Positions 1-5,819 of a stretch of DNA of 5,819 bases are shown in pieces. Position 1 is the first letter of the stretch; every line of letters starts with the position of its first letter. Origin of the DNA: Leptospiraceae bacterium (GTDB lineage: Bacteria > Spirochaetota > Leptospiria > Leptospirales > Leptonemataceae); contig JAGRNC010000179.1 in the NCBI GenBank assembly GCA_020440935.1, positions 1 through 5,819 on the forward strand, written 5' to 3'. The notes below the pieces were generated by a model. The model ran no database searches. It saw nothing but the letters and a program-made list of their open reading frames with translations, and had not been told where the DNA came from. Position numbers and translations under genes: made by a program.

Positions 1-783
1 GTAAACTGCGCAGCCATTCCGGGGGAATTGATCGAAAGCGAACTAATTAAAAAAGAAAAAGGCTCCTTCACCGGCGCATCCGACCGCAGGATCGGAAAAT
101 TTGAGCAGGCGCACGAGGGCACCTTATTTCTGGACGAGATTTGCGACATGTCCCTTGCAACGCAGGCGCGCGTACTGAGGGTGCTGGAAGAGCAACGATT
201 CAGTCGAGTGGGATCCACCGAAACCATCGAAGTCGATGTTCGAATTATCGCCGCCACAAACATCGATCCGCTGGCCGCCATCAAAGATGGCAAGTTCAGA
301 GAAGATTTGTATTTCCGGCTGAATGTGATTCCCATTGTGATGCCAGCTCTGCGCGAAAGACCCGCCGATATTCCATTGCTACTGGATCATTTTCTTCGGC
401 AGTCGCTAAAAGAGAATCAAATTGAACCCAGGACTTTTACCCAGGGAGCTCTGGAAGCGCTTACATACTATCCCTGGCCCGGCAACGTCCGCGAGCTTAA
501 GAACGTTGTGGAGCGGATCGCCATCCTTTCAGAAGGCCCGGAAATTTCGGAGGCCGAGGTACAGCTGCATTTGCGCCAGTTTCCAGTGGAAGGAGATGGA
601 TCCGAGGGTCCAATCTCCTCGGACCTCAAAACCGCACGGAAGGAATTCGAACGCGATTACATCGTCCGTGCGCTAAAGCAAAACGAGAAGAACATCTCGC
701 AGACGGCGCGATTTCTTGGTCTGGAAAGAACTCACTTGCATCGAAAGATCAAATCCCTACGAATTGATCTGGAGCAAATCTAG
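1..783 (+). CDS. Sigma-54-dependent transcriptional activator, NtrC/NtrX type (C-terminal part, 5' truncated by window edge)
   Basis: The reading frame is open from base 1 and ends in TAG, giving the last 260 residues of an enhancer-binding activator that uses ATP hydrolysis to remodel sigma-54 RNA polymerase. Residues here count from the window edge. The first residues, VNCAAIP, are the standard segment after Walker A, which lies outside the window. The sigma-54 contact loop reads GSFTGA at 21-26, Walker B TLFLDE at 41-46, sensor I ATN at 85-87, arginine-finger region FREDLYFRLN at 99-108 (R100, R106) and sensor II PGNVREL at 160-166. A linker leads to a Fis-type helix-turn-helix at about 218-253, whose recognition end, LERTHLHRKIKSL, is the form typical of NtrX-like response regulators. 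An upstream receiver domain is expected but not visible, so the signal is unknown. Oddities: GAFTGA has Ala to Ser, and the usual LFGHEKG just before it reads LIKKEKG. An internal TTG at 28 is not the start. Confidence 0.95.
   Translation, partial: VNCAAIPGELIESELIKKEKGSFTGASDRRIGKFEQAHEGTLFLDEICDMSLATQARVLRVLEEQRFSRVGSTETIEVDVRIIAATNIDPLAAIKDGKFREDLYFRLNVIPIVMPALRERPADIPLLLDHFLRQSLKENQIEPRTFTQGALEALTYYPWPGNVRELKNVVERIAILSEGPEISEAEVQLHLRQFPVEGDGSEGPISSDLKTARKEFERDYIVRALKQNEKNISQTARFLGLERTHLHRKIKSLRIDLEQI
771..774 (+). promoter_or_regulatory. Ribosome binding site for the glycosylase-like gene
   Basis: GGAG lies nine bases before the ATG at 784, inside the last codons of the activator gene. 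The ATG directly abuts the activator's TAG stop, so translation of the two genes is probably coupled. Confidence 0.6.
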
Positions 784-1656
784 ATGACCGATTCCTACAC
801 ATCGAACCTGGAGCTGATGCAAGACGTTCTGGCTGAACTGCCCGATGTCATTGAAAACGAAGAGCTGATCCTGCATTTTTTGGGCGAGGCGCATCCGGAA
901 TCCTATGACCTGGACGGAATTGGAGCTGTGCTGGCCCGGCTGCATCAGAGCGACGCTTCACAGGTGGATGCGGAAACCGGCAAAGTAGATCGGAGTGCGG
1001 CCATGGCCAGCGTCACTCGGTCGCTCTCCGCGAACCAGAAATGCACTCTATGTAACGATCGTATTTATGCAAGCCGACGATTCTATATTCAGGGAAGCCG
1101 TCCCATTCTGGTTGTCCATTTTGAAGGTCCATTCGGAAAATCCTCGGCGGCTATGGACCGAAGCCAGAAACTCTATTTTGCCAGCGAGCAGGAAGATGAC
1201 CTATTTGATCGAATGCTCCAGCGCATGGGATTGAGCATGCAGGACCTTCATTTTCAACAACTGCCTGCCTGCCACTTTGTGGCCGAGACCAGCACCGCGG
1301 ACGATTGGAATGAAAGAACCACAAATTGCCTGACGCACCTGGAAGATACAATTCAGCGCGAAGACATTAAACTTGTTCTGGTTACCGGACCGGCGGCTAT
1401 TTTGCTATTTGGCGAGGACGGAGCAAAGAAGTTCTCCGAATCGGGAGAAGTGTTCCGCCTGCCCGTGCTTTCTACCGAGGTCGGCGCAGTCGTTTTGCGC
1501 AGTCCGGCGGCCATCCTTTCGCTGGAAGGCAAGACCAGAAAGGCGAAAGAGCAGGGCGATGAGGCCTTTCAGAAAGCGCGCAGCGAAGAAATCCATGTGA
1601 AAAAGCAAATACTGAATAATCTGGAAAAAGCCTTTTCGGTTCCGGGCCTGCGCTGA
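784..1656 (+). CDS. Degenerate family-4-like uracil-DNA glycosylase fold protein with four conserved cysteines
   Basis: This 290-residue protein has no obvious gene name, but its layout follows family 4 uracil-DNA glycosylases, which carry a 4Fe-4S cluster. KCTLC gives C87 and C90; QLPAC gives C163; NCLTHL gives C182. The spacings (2, 72 and 18 intervening residues) match the family's C-x2-C, roughly 70, then roughly 15-residue pattern. RRFYIQGSRPILVVHFEGP at 98-116 matches the strand leading into the family's GE(G/A)PG catalytic motif, and LVLVTGPAAILLFG at 197-210 matches its LG-x2-A-x3-LLG stretch. The catalytic parts are eroded: GEGPG reads FEGPF (113-117), the conserved Asn before the third Cys aligns with Q159, and the C-terminal HPA-type motif reads SPA (240-242). 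About 80 acidic residues precede the core, and a charged, probably helical tail follows 249. I infer an intact cluster and reduced or changed activity. It abuts the activator gene and lies 11 bases before priA. An unrelated Cys-rich protein is the alternative. Confidence 0.72.
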   Translation: MTDSYTSNLELMQDVLAELPDVIENEELILHFLGEAHPESYDLDGIGAVLARLHQSDASQVDAETGKVDRSAAMASVTRSLSANQKCTLCNDRIYASRRFYIQGSRPILVVHFEGPFGKSSAAMDRSQKLYFASEQEDDLFDRMLQRMGLSMQDLHFQQLPACHFVAETSTADDWNERTTNCLTHLEDTIQREDIKLVLVTGPAAILLFGEDGAKKFSESGEVFRLPVLSTEVGAVVLRSPAAILSLEGKTRKAKEQGDEAFQKARSEEIHVKKQILNNLEKAFSVPGLR

Positions 1657-1667
1657 ACCTGGAAACA

Positions 1668-3650
1668 GTGTTCGATCGTTTCGCCAACGTGGTATTTCGC
1701 GACCCGGCGCCAGAACTGACCTACAGGATTCCCCCCGGCATGGAACCCTCCCCGGGCAGTCGTGTTCAGGTACCCCTGGGCAACCGCACCGAAACGGGTC
1801 TGGTGGTTTCCATTTCCGATCAGTCTTCGGTAGGAGCGATTAAGGATATTGCGGCTTTGCTGGACCCGCAGCCAATTGTCACCGAGGCCCAGATTCAACT
1901 ATCGCGCAAACTTGCCGACTACTACGTTTGCGAGCCCGGAGAAGCGTTGTTCAAAATGTTTCCGGCTCCTCCCGGTTCGTTTCGACTGGATGCAAAGCGC
2001 CCTCTAAAGATTCCGGGCTTTGACTTTTCCGAAAAGGAGCCGGTAGCTCGTCATCGACTAAACGAGGAACAGTCCGCCATCTTTGACTCTATCCAGAGTG
2101 GCAATGCCGGCGCATTTCATTTGATCCATGGAATCACAGGATCGGGAAAAACAGAAATCTACATCCATCTATTGCAAAAGGCGTGGAAATCGGGACGCGG
2201 CGGAATTCTTCTAGTTCCCGAAATTGCACTGACAGTGCAAATGATCCAGCGTTTGCAGGAGGTCTTTGGCCAGTCCATTGCCTTGCTGCATTCCGGCCTG
2301 GCGGCCAGGGACCGATTCTTGAATTACCTTTCCGTCCTGGCAGGAAAGCGAAGGCTGGTGGTGGGTACCCGATCGGCCATTTTTGCGCCGGTGCCATCGC
2401 CCGCTTATATTATTATCGACGAAGAGCATGACAGCTCGTATCGAGAGAACAGCGCTCCGCGCTATGATGCGCGGCTGATCTCACGATGGATTGTAGAGGA
2501 GAGCGGTGGCTCCATCGTTGCGGGTTCAGCAACGCCAAGACTGGAGAGCCGTCGCGCCTGCGATACCCATCCAAGACATTTTTTCTATCATCCCATTCGA
2601 TCCCGAGCATCGGGCCAACTACCCGATGTGGAGGTAATCAATGCGCCGGACAAAAACCCGGTTTCCGGAAAGATGATCACTATGATTGAGCAGAACCTGA
2701 AGAACGGTCGCCAAACCATTCTTTTGTTGAATCGCCGGGGGTATCAGCCATTCATCTACTGCGATCATTGCGGCAGTACCTTACAATGCCCTCGTTGCTC
2801 GGTTACCCTGCATTTTCACAAACCCGACCAGCTGGTCTGTCACTACTGCAGTATGACTATTCCTTACCAGGGAAAATGTATACAATGCGGCAAGCCAGCT
2901 CGGGCGGCGGGTACCGGCGTTCAGCGACTGGAAGAGTTTTTAGGCTCCCGATTTCCGGAGGCGCGACTGGAACGAGTAGATACGGACACGTCCCGAGGAG
3001 GAAAGAATCTCCAGGACTGTCTGCAGCGTTTCTTTAACGGCGAACTGGATATACTCATGGGAACTCAGATGATAGCCAAGGGTCTGGACGCGCCCAATGT
3101 TACCCTGGTGGGCGTACTGCAGGCCGACCAGGGGTTGCTTTTGTCCGATTATCGCGCCCAGGAAAGGACCTTCTCACTCTTGATGCAGGTTGCTGGCCGG
3201 GCAGGGCGGGGAAATTTCAAGGGTCAAGTGCTTCTGGAAGCGCTAAATCCATCGCATCCAATCATCCAGCAGGCTTCCGCGCAGGACTACGATGCATTTT
3301 ATAATGAGGAGCTGGCGTTGCGGAAGGCCACCTGGTATCCTCCTTTTTGCCGTCTGGTTCGTATGCTGGTGCGCTCTCCGGACGCAGAGTATGCAGAAAA
3401 GAAAATCGATGAGCTATTCACAGCATTGCAAAGCAAGCTTCAAGGATACTCGGATCAGGATTTGCAAATTCTCGGACCGGCTCCGGCGCCCATAGAGAAA
3501 ATACATGAGCAATTTCGATGGCACATACTTATCAAGACCAGGTCCTACGAGCGCATTCGAGGGCAACTGCGGGAAGTCCTGGAATCTTTTCGTCCTGGAC
3601 TAACAAAGGGCCACCTGGAATTTGAACCGGATACACAGGACATTGTTTGA
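1668..3650 (+). CDS. priA: Primosomal protein N', PriA superfamily 2 DNA helicase (replication restart)
   Basis: PriA binds abandoned forks and D-loops, unwinds the lagging arm and reloads the replicative helicase. This copy has 660 residues. A 3'-end binding domain covers about 6-100. The helicase core starts at LNEEQ (131), with Walker A GITGSGKT (155-162, K161), VPEIAL (183-188), DEEH (251-254), GSATP (286-290), LLNRRGY (353-359), GTQMIAKG (465-472) and AGRAGR (509-514). Four CxxC pairs supply the two zinc sites: C365/C368, C374/C377, C391/C394 and C404/C407. The C-terminal domain has the conserved LGPAPAPIEKIHEQFRWHILIK stretch, split as LGPAPAP and FRWHI. Only about 30 residues lie between the 3' domain and the helicase core, where E. 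coli PriA has a winged helix of about 70. The GTG start at 1668 has only a weak GGAA (1661-1664) before it, but places the conserved N-terminus correctly. It overlaps fmt by one base. Confidence 0.98.
   Translation: MFDRFANVVFRDPAPELTYRIPPGMEPSPGSRVQVPLGNRTETGLVVSISDQSSVGAIKDIAALLDPQPIVTEAQIQLSRKLADYYVCEPGEALFKMFPAPPGSFRLDAKRPLKIPGFDFSEKEPVARHRLNEEQSAIFDSIQSGNAGAFHLIHGITGSGKTEIYIHLLQKAWKSGRGGILLVPEIALTVQMIQRLQEVFGQSIALLHSGLAARDRFLNYLSVLAGKRRLVVGTRSAIFAPVPSPAYIIIDEEHDSSYRENSAPRYDARLISRWIVEESGGSIVAGSATPRLESRRACDTHPRHFFYHPIRSRASGQLPDVEVINAPDKNPVSGKMITMIEQNLKNGRQTILLLNRRGYQPFIYCDHCGSTLQCPRCSVTLHFHKPDQLVCHYCSMTIPYQGKCIQCGKPARAAGTGVQRLEEFLGSRFPEARLERVDTDTSRGGKNLQDCLQRFFNGELDILMGTQMIAKGLDAPNVTLVGVLQADQGLLLSDYRAQERTFSLLMQVAGRAGRGNFKGQVLLEALNPSHPIIQQASAQDYDAFYNEELALRKATWYPPFCRLVRMLVRSPDAEYAEKKIDELFTALQSKLQGYSDQDLQILGPAPAPIEKIHEQFRWHILIKTRSYERIRGQLREVLESFRPGLTKGHLEFEPDTQDIV
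2224..2240 (+). repeat. 17-base perfect odd palindrome inside priA
   Basis: TTGCACTG, a central A at 2232, then CAGTGCAA form two 8-base arms in perfect dyad symmetry. They lie in the codons for the conserved VPEIALT-Q motif. The usual Pro before the Gln is Val here (GTG at 2235-2237), and a Pro codon would break the dyad. In a window this size one such match is roughly expected by chance, so no function is claimed. Confidence 0.4.
3637..3640 (+). promoter_or_regulatory. Ribosome binding site that selects the fmt start
   Basis: AGGA lies nine bases before the ATG at 3650 and within the end of priA. It favours that ATG over the in-frame TTG at 3647. The ATG shares its A with the priA stop (TGATG), a common arrangement for stop-restart translational coupling. 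Confidence 0.65.
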
Positions 3651-4624
3651 TGAAACTTGGATTCATGGGAACTCCCGCCATCTCGGCCGAACTTCTAAAG
3701 GCATTGATTGAGGCCGGCCACGAAATCGCATTCGTGGTCTCTAATCCAGACCGGCCCAAAGGTCGATCGGGAACTCCGGTGCCCTCGGCAGTGAGCGAAG
3801 TGGCTCTACGCGAGGCATTGCCGTTGTTTCGGCCGGTAAAGCCAGCCGAGAGTCTCGCTGAAATCCGGGAAATGGACGTGGATGCAGTAGTAGTATTCGC
3901 TTACGGATCCATCCTACCGGATGGCTTTCTGACGCTGGGCCGATTTGGCATATTTAATCTTCATGGCTCCTTATTGCCCTTGCTACGCGGCGCCAGTCCC
4001 ATTCAAAGCGCCATACTTCAGGGATTTGCCTCCACGGGTTGGACCTTTCAGTTTGTATCGCAAAAGATGGATTGCGGCGATATTGTCTCGGAAGTCGAAC
4101 TGGAAATCGATCCCGAAGAAACGGCCGGCGAGCTTACCGATCGAATGGTGCCCGCAGGAATACAACTGGTCCTGGGCACTCTGGGCGAGTTAGAAGGCCT
4201 GGCTTCCCGGGCTCGTCCCCAGGACCCTGAAAAGGCCACCTACTGTAAAAAGATCCTTCCGAACGATAGTTACCTGGATTGGAATCGATCGGCGCTGGAA
4301 CTACACAACCAGATTCGGGGGATGAATCCTCGGCCGGTGGCCCGCACAATGCTGGGAGAGTCGCTCTTCAAAATCCATCGCAGCAGGGTCGCCGAAATCA
4401 CGGGCTCGGATCTGGATGAAAAGCAATTGATGGCCAGGGCCCCCGGCGATCTGCTGTCCTGGAAACGAAATGGCTCACCTGGATTGTATGTGGTAACAGG
4501 AAAAGGAGTTATTGAAATCCTACAACTGCAACCACAGAACAAGAAGACCATGGATGCGGCCTCCTTCTTGAACGGATACAAACTGCAGCCGAACGCCCGG
4601 TTCGAACTGCCAGTGGAGAATTAA
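3650..4624 (+). CDS. fmt: Methionyl-tRNA formyltransferase
   Basis: Fmt transfers a formyl group from 10-formyltetrahydrofolate to the amino group of Met on initiator tRNA in the cytoplasm. The 324-residue product is of normal family length. The N-terminal Rossmann domain opens with MKLGFMGTPA. The tetrahydrofolate and active-site region reads FNLHGSLLP (102-110), then RGASPIQ (113-119), STGWT (128-132) and KMDCGDIV (139-146). By alignment from memory with E. coli N108, H110 and D146, the catalytic trio is N103, H105 and D141. The C-terminal OB-fold domain starts near TYCKKI (197-202) and includes the conserved IRGMNPRP (222-229). The loop after PDRPKGR keeps the tRNA-contact Arg (R39), but the usual GKKL that follows reads SGTP. 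No peptide deformylase gene lies next to it, unlike many genomes. Its start overlaps the priA stop, so the two are probably translated together. Confidence 0.97.
   Translation: MKLGFMGTPAISAELLKALIEAGHEIAFVVSNPDRPKGRSGTPVPSAVSEVALREALPLFRPVKPAESLAEIREMDVDAVVVFAYGSILPDGFLTLGRFGIFNLHGSLLPLLRGASPIQSAILQGFASTGWTFQFVSQKMDCGDIVSEVELEIDPEETAGELTDRMVPAGIQLVLGTLGELEGLASRARPQDPEKATYCKKILPNDSYLDWNRSALELHNQIRGMNPRPVARTMLGESLFKIHRSRVAEITGSDLDEKQLMARAPGDLLSWKRNGSPGLYVVTGKGVIEILQLQPQNKKTMDAASFLNGYKLQPNARFELPVEN
4615..4618 (+). promoter_or_regulatory. Ribosome binding site supporting the GTG start of the PASTA gene
   Basis: GGAG ends seven bases before the GTG at 4626, which itself follows the fmt TAA by one base. 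This good spacing supports a GTG start and a protein that begins just ahead of its membrane segment. Confidence 0.65.
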
Positions 4625-4625
4625 A

Positions 4626-5615
4626 GTGCAATACTTGAAGAACCTCTTACAGACATTATTTCCCGTATTTGTGGCCGCGGCCGTATTTGTAGTCATCGCA
4701 GTAATGGTGTTGCTGATTCGCTCGGAAGATCCCGACAGCTTTGCGCTGCAGGATTACAGGGGACAGTACTACATCAACGTACATAACGATCTGGAGCGAC
4801 GTCGCCTGCGAGTTAAGCTGGAAAAGCGCAACTTTCCCGACCGTCCGGAAGGAATCATTTTGGATCAGGACGTGCGGCCAGGTACCATCGTTGAACCGCG
4901 CCAGAACATTCGATTTGTGGTGAATCAACACCAGCCATTGCTTCAAGTTCCCGACCTGGTGGGAACGGGTAAGGCCGGTATTGCCGCCGCCCTGGAGCGC
5001 ATCGTTGTAGGCGATCAGGTTTACTCGCTTCGCCCTGGAACCATTGCCTACGTCTTTGATGATGGAGTACCGGAAGGAACGATTCTGGCCCAGTCGCCGC
5101 TGGCAGGCGAAAAAGTGGATCCCGGCTTTCCGGTAGACTTCCTGGTTTCTACTTCTGTTCCCTATCGCGGAAAGACTGTGAATCCGGCTGAACTAAAAGA
5201 CATGCCCATCGACCTGGCCTATGAATTGTTGCTTCGCACCGGGGCCACTTTTGAAATAGAAAAGATTTTATCGCCTGAGCGTCCTTCGCAACAGGGAAGG
5301 GTGGCCAGCGTCAAACCCCTGGGCGGAGATCGGTTCTCGCTTCAAGTATACTATCAGAAGCCATCGGCCAGCTTTGCGTCGGGCTACGAACAGGCAGAAG
5401 TGGAGATTCCGGAACAATACAGAGACAAAGAAATGTGCAGCCTGTATCATTATCCAGAAAACGATCCGCAGAGCCGCAAGGCGATCTTTCGGCAGAAACT
5501 GTCGTCGGAAAAAGAAACCGTTGTTTTCTTTCGAAGGAAAACCGAAATTCTGGAATTGCGTTGCGGAGCCACGGTGGTTAGCCGCCAGACCCTATCGCCG
5601 GACTTCTCTGGCTAA
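4626..5615 (+). CDS. Single-pass membrane protein with extracytoplasmic PASTA domains, no kinase or penicillin-binding domain
   Basis: The 329-residue product has a short cytoplasmic tip with K5, then one hydrophobic span at about 9-31 (rich in V, A, F and L) followed by RSEDPD, so the rest should face the periplasm. Two PASTA repeats are visible. The first, about 40-100, contains EGIILDQDVRPGTIVEP; the second, about 107-175, opens VPDLVGTGKAGIAAAL and closes PEGTILAQSPLAGEKVDPG, both good matches to the family. A weaker third copy may cover 186-244. Residues 255-329 match nothing I know; they are beta-rich by eye with C271 and C313. PASTA domains are known from PrkC/Stk-type kinases and some penicillin-binding proteins, where they bind muropeptides or lipid II. 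This protein has only the sensor part. It lies between fmt and rpe, the slot PrkC holds in Firmicutes. I infer a cell-wall-linked role; the ligand is unknown. Confidence 0.9.
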   Translation: MQYLKNLLQTLFPVFVAAAVFVVIAVMVLLIRSEDPDSFALQDYRGQYYINVHNDLERRRLRVKLEKRNFPDRPEGIILDQDVRPGTIVEPRQNIRFVVNQHQPLLQVPDLVGTGKAGIAAALERIVVGDQVYSLRPGTIAYVFDDGVPEGTILAQSPLAGEKVDPGFPVDFLVSTSVPYRGKTVNPAELKDMPIDLAYELLLRTGATFEIEKILSPERPSQQGRVASVKPLGGDRFSLQVYYQKPSASFASGYEQAEVEIPEQYRDKEMCSLYHYPENDPQSRKAIFRQKLSSEKETVVFFRRKTEILELRCGATVVSRQTLSPDFSG

Positions 5616-5626
5616 AGGGACGTTCG

Positions 5627-5690
5627 AGGCCGAGACTACAGAAGAGCGCTTCACCGGGTGGAGCGCCGTTCCATACTCGGCCTTTGTTTC
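5627..5690 (+). promoter_or_regulatory. Interrupted stem-loop in the gap before rpe, possible terminator or attenuator
   Basis: The 97 bases between the PASTA gene and rpe hold a nested hairpin. Outer arms AGGCCGAG (5627-5634) and CTCGGCCT (5676-5683) pair over eight bases. Inside, 5646-5654 pairs with 5658-5666 over nine bases including one G-U, closing a CGG triloop; unpaired stretches of 11 and 9 bases separate the two stems. TTGTTTC follows the outer arm, a poor U-tract. It could end or thin out transcription before rpe, but the tract is too interrupted to call a strong terminator. I see no convincing promoter for rpe in the gap: TATTTA at 5694 lacks a matching upstream hexamer. Confidence 0.35.
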
Positions 5691-5703
5691 AGCTATTTAA
5701 AAC

Positions 5704-5707
5704 AGGA
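5704..5707 (+). promoter_or_regulatory. Ribosome binding site of rpe
   Basis: AGGA lies five bases before the ATG at 5713 and supports that start, which also gives the standard Rpe N-terminus with almost no extension. Confidence 0.65.
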
Positions 5708-5712
5708 AATCA

Positions 5713-5819
5713 ATGGATTTATCGCCTTCAATTCTAGCCGCGGACCTGACCGACCTCAAAGCCACCCTGGCGCAACTGGAAGGTCGCATCGAGTATTTGC
5801 ACATGGACGTCATGGACGG
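5713..5819 (+). CDS. rpe: Ribulose-phosphate 3-epimerase, N-terminal 35 residues (cut by the window's right edge)
   Basis: Rpe interconverts ribulose 5-phosphate and xylulose 5-phosphate in the pentose phosphate pathway, in the cytoplasm. Only the first 35 residues of a protein usually near 220 are present. SPSILAADL (4-12) is the first beta strand with the substrate-contacting Ser (S6); the common form is PSILSAD, so the second Ser is Ala here. YLHMDVMDG (28-36, the final Gly split by the edge) is the second strand, with the metal-binding His and Asp at H30 and D32. The gene follows the PASTA gene in the same direction after a 97-base gap with a stem-loop. It may share the upstream transcript or be separately controlled. 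Confidence 0.95.
   Translation, partial: MDLSPSILAADLTDLKATLAQLEGRIEYLHMDVMD

Noticed and set aside
49..55. AAAAAAG run as a programmed frameshift site
   Set aside because: The phase relative to the reading frame is wrong for a -1 slip heptamer, and the zero frame continues through all conserved motifs.
1569..1898. 109-codon antisense open frame across the glycosylase-priA junction
   Set aside because: It lies opposite two well-supported genes, and its product resembles no family I know.
2877..2884. TGTATACA palindrome in priA
   Set aside because: It is short, made by codons of the conserved zinc-binding CIQC segment, and not extended by further symmetry.
3084..3095. KGLDAPNV in PriA instead of the KGHDFPNV form, as a helicase defect
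   Set aside because: Leu in place of His is common in PriA proteins as far as I recall, and all other motifs are intact.
3647..3649. TTG as an alternative fmt start
   Set aside because: The ATG at 3650 is the next codon, has a well-spaced AGGA, and gives the standard MKxxFMGTP N-terminus.
5694..5699. TATTTA as a -10 box for rpe
   Set aside because: No -35-like hexamer sits 16-18 bases upstream, and the transcript would start inside or at the ribosome site.
5374..5700. 108-codon open frame overlapping the end of the PASTA gene and running to just before rpe
   Set aside because: Its product is Arg-rich and low in recognisable content, there is no good ribosome site, and it is a shifted reading of the PASTA gene for most of its length. 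A frameshifted tail of the PASTA protein is possible but unsupported.

Overview
The window carries six genes, all on the + strand and packed end to end. They read as housekeeping chromosome from a Gram-negative bacterium with sigma-54 regulation. Base composition is balanced, slightly above half G+C by eye. The gene order and the PASTA protein next to rpe remind me of the leptospiral spirochaetes, perhaps a higher-GC relative such as the Leptonema or Turneriella group. That placement rests on memory of gene neighbourhoods, not on a search, and is tentative.

Layout: (1) 1-783, the C-terminal 260 residues of an NtrC/NtrX-type sigma-54 activator, cut by the left edge. (2) 784-1656, a protein I read as a degenerate family-4-like uracil-DNA glycosylase: the four iron-sulfur cysteines are kept but the catalytic motifs are eroded. 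(3) 1668-3650, PriA, the primosomal restart helicase, apparently without the winged-helix domain found in E. coli PriA. (4) 3650-4624, Fmt, methionyl-tRNA formyltransferase, overlapping priA by one base. (5) 4626-5615, a membrane-anchored protein with PASTA domains and no kinase or transpeptidase domain. (6) 5713 to the right edge, the start of ribulose-phosphate 3-epimerase (Rpe). Junctions 1 to 5 are 0, 11, -1 and 1 bases, so these genes are probably one transcript. Before rpe there is a 97-base gap holding an interrupted stem-loop, the only sizeable non-coding stretch. I see no tRNA, rRNA, CRISPR array, insertion sequence or attachment site.

The most interesting points are two. First, priA-fmt-PASTA-rpe is a condensed version of the well-known Firmicute order priA-def-fmt-rsmB-rlmN-prpC-prkC-rsgA-rpe. 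The kinase-less PASTA protein sits exactly where the PASTA-bearing kinase PrkC sits, which suggests it is a sensor half that lost its kinase, or the counterpart from which a kinase was built. Second, the glycosylase-like protein next to PriA looks like an iron-sulfur protein repurposed away from uracil excision. No obviously new multi-gene system is present; the novelty is in domain loss and gene-slot conservation.
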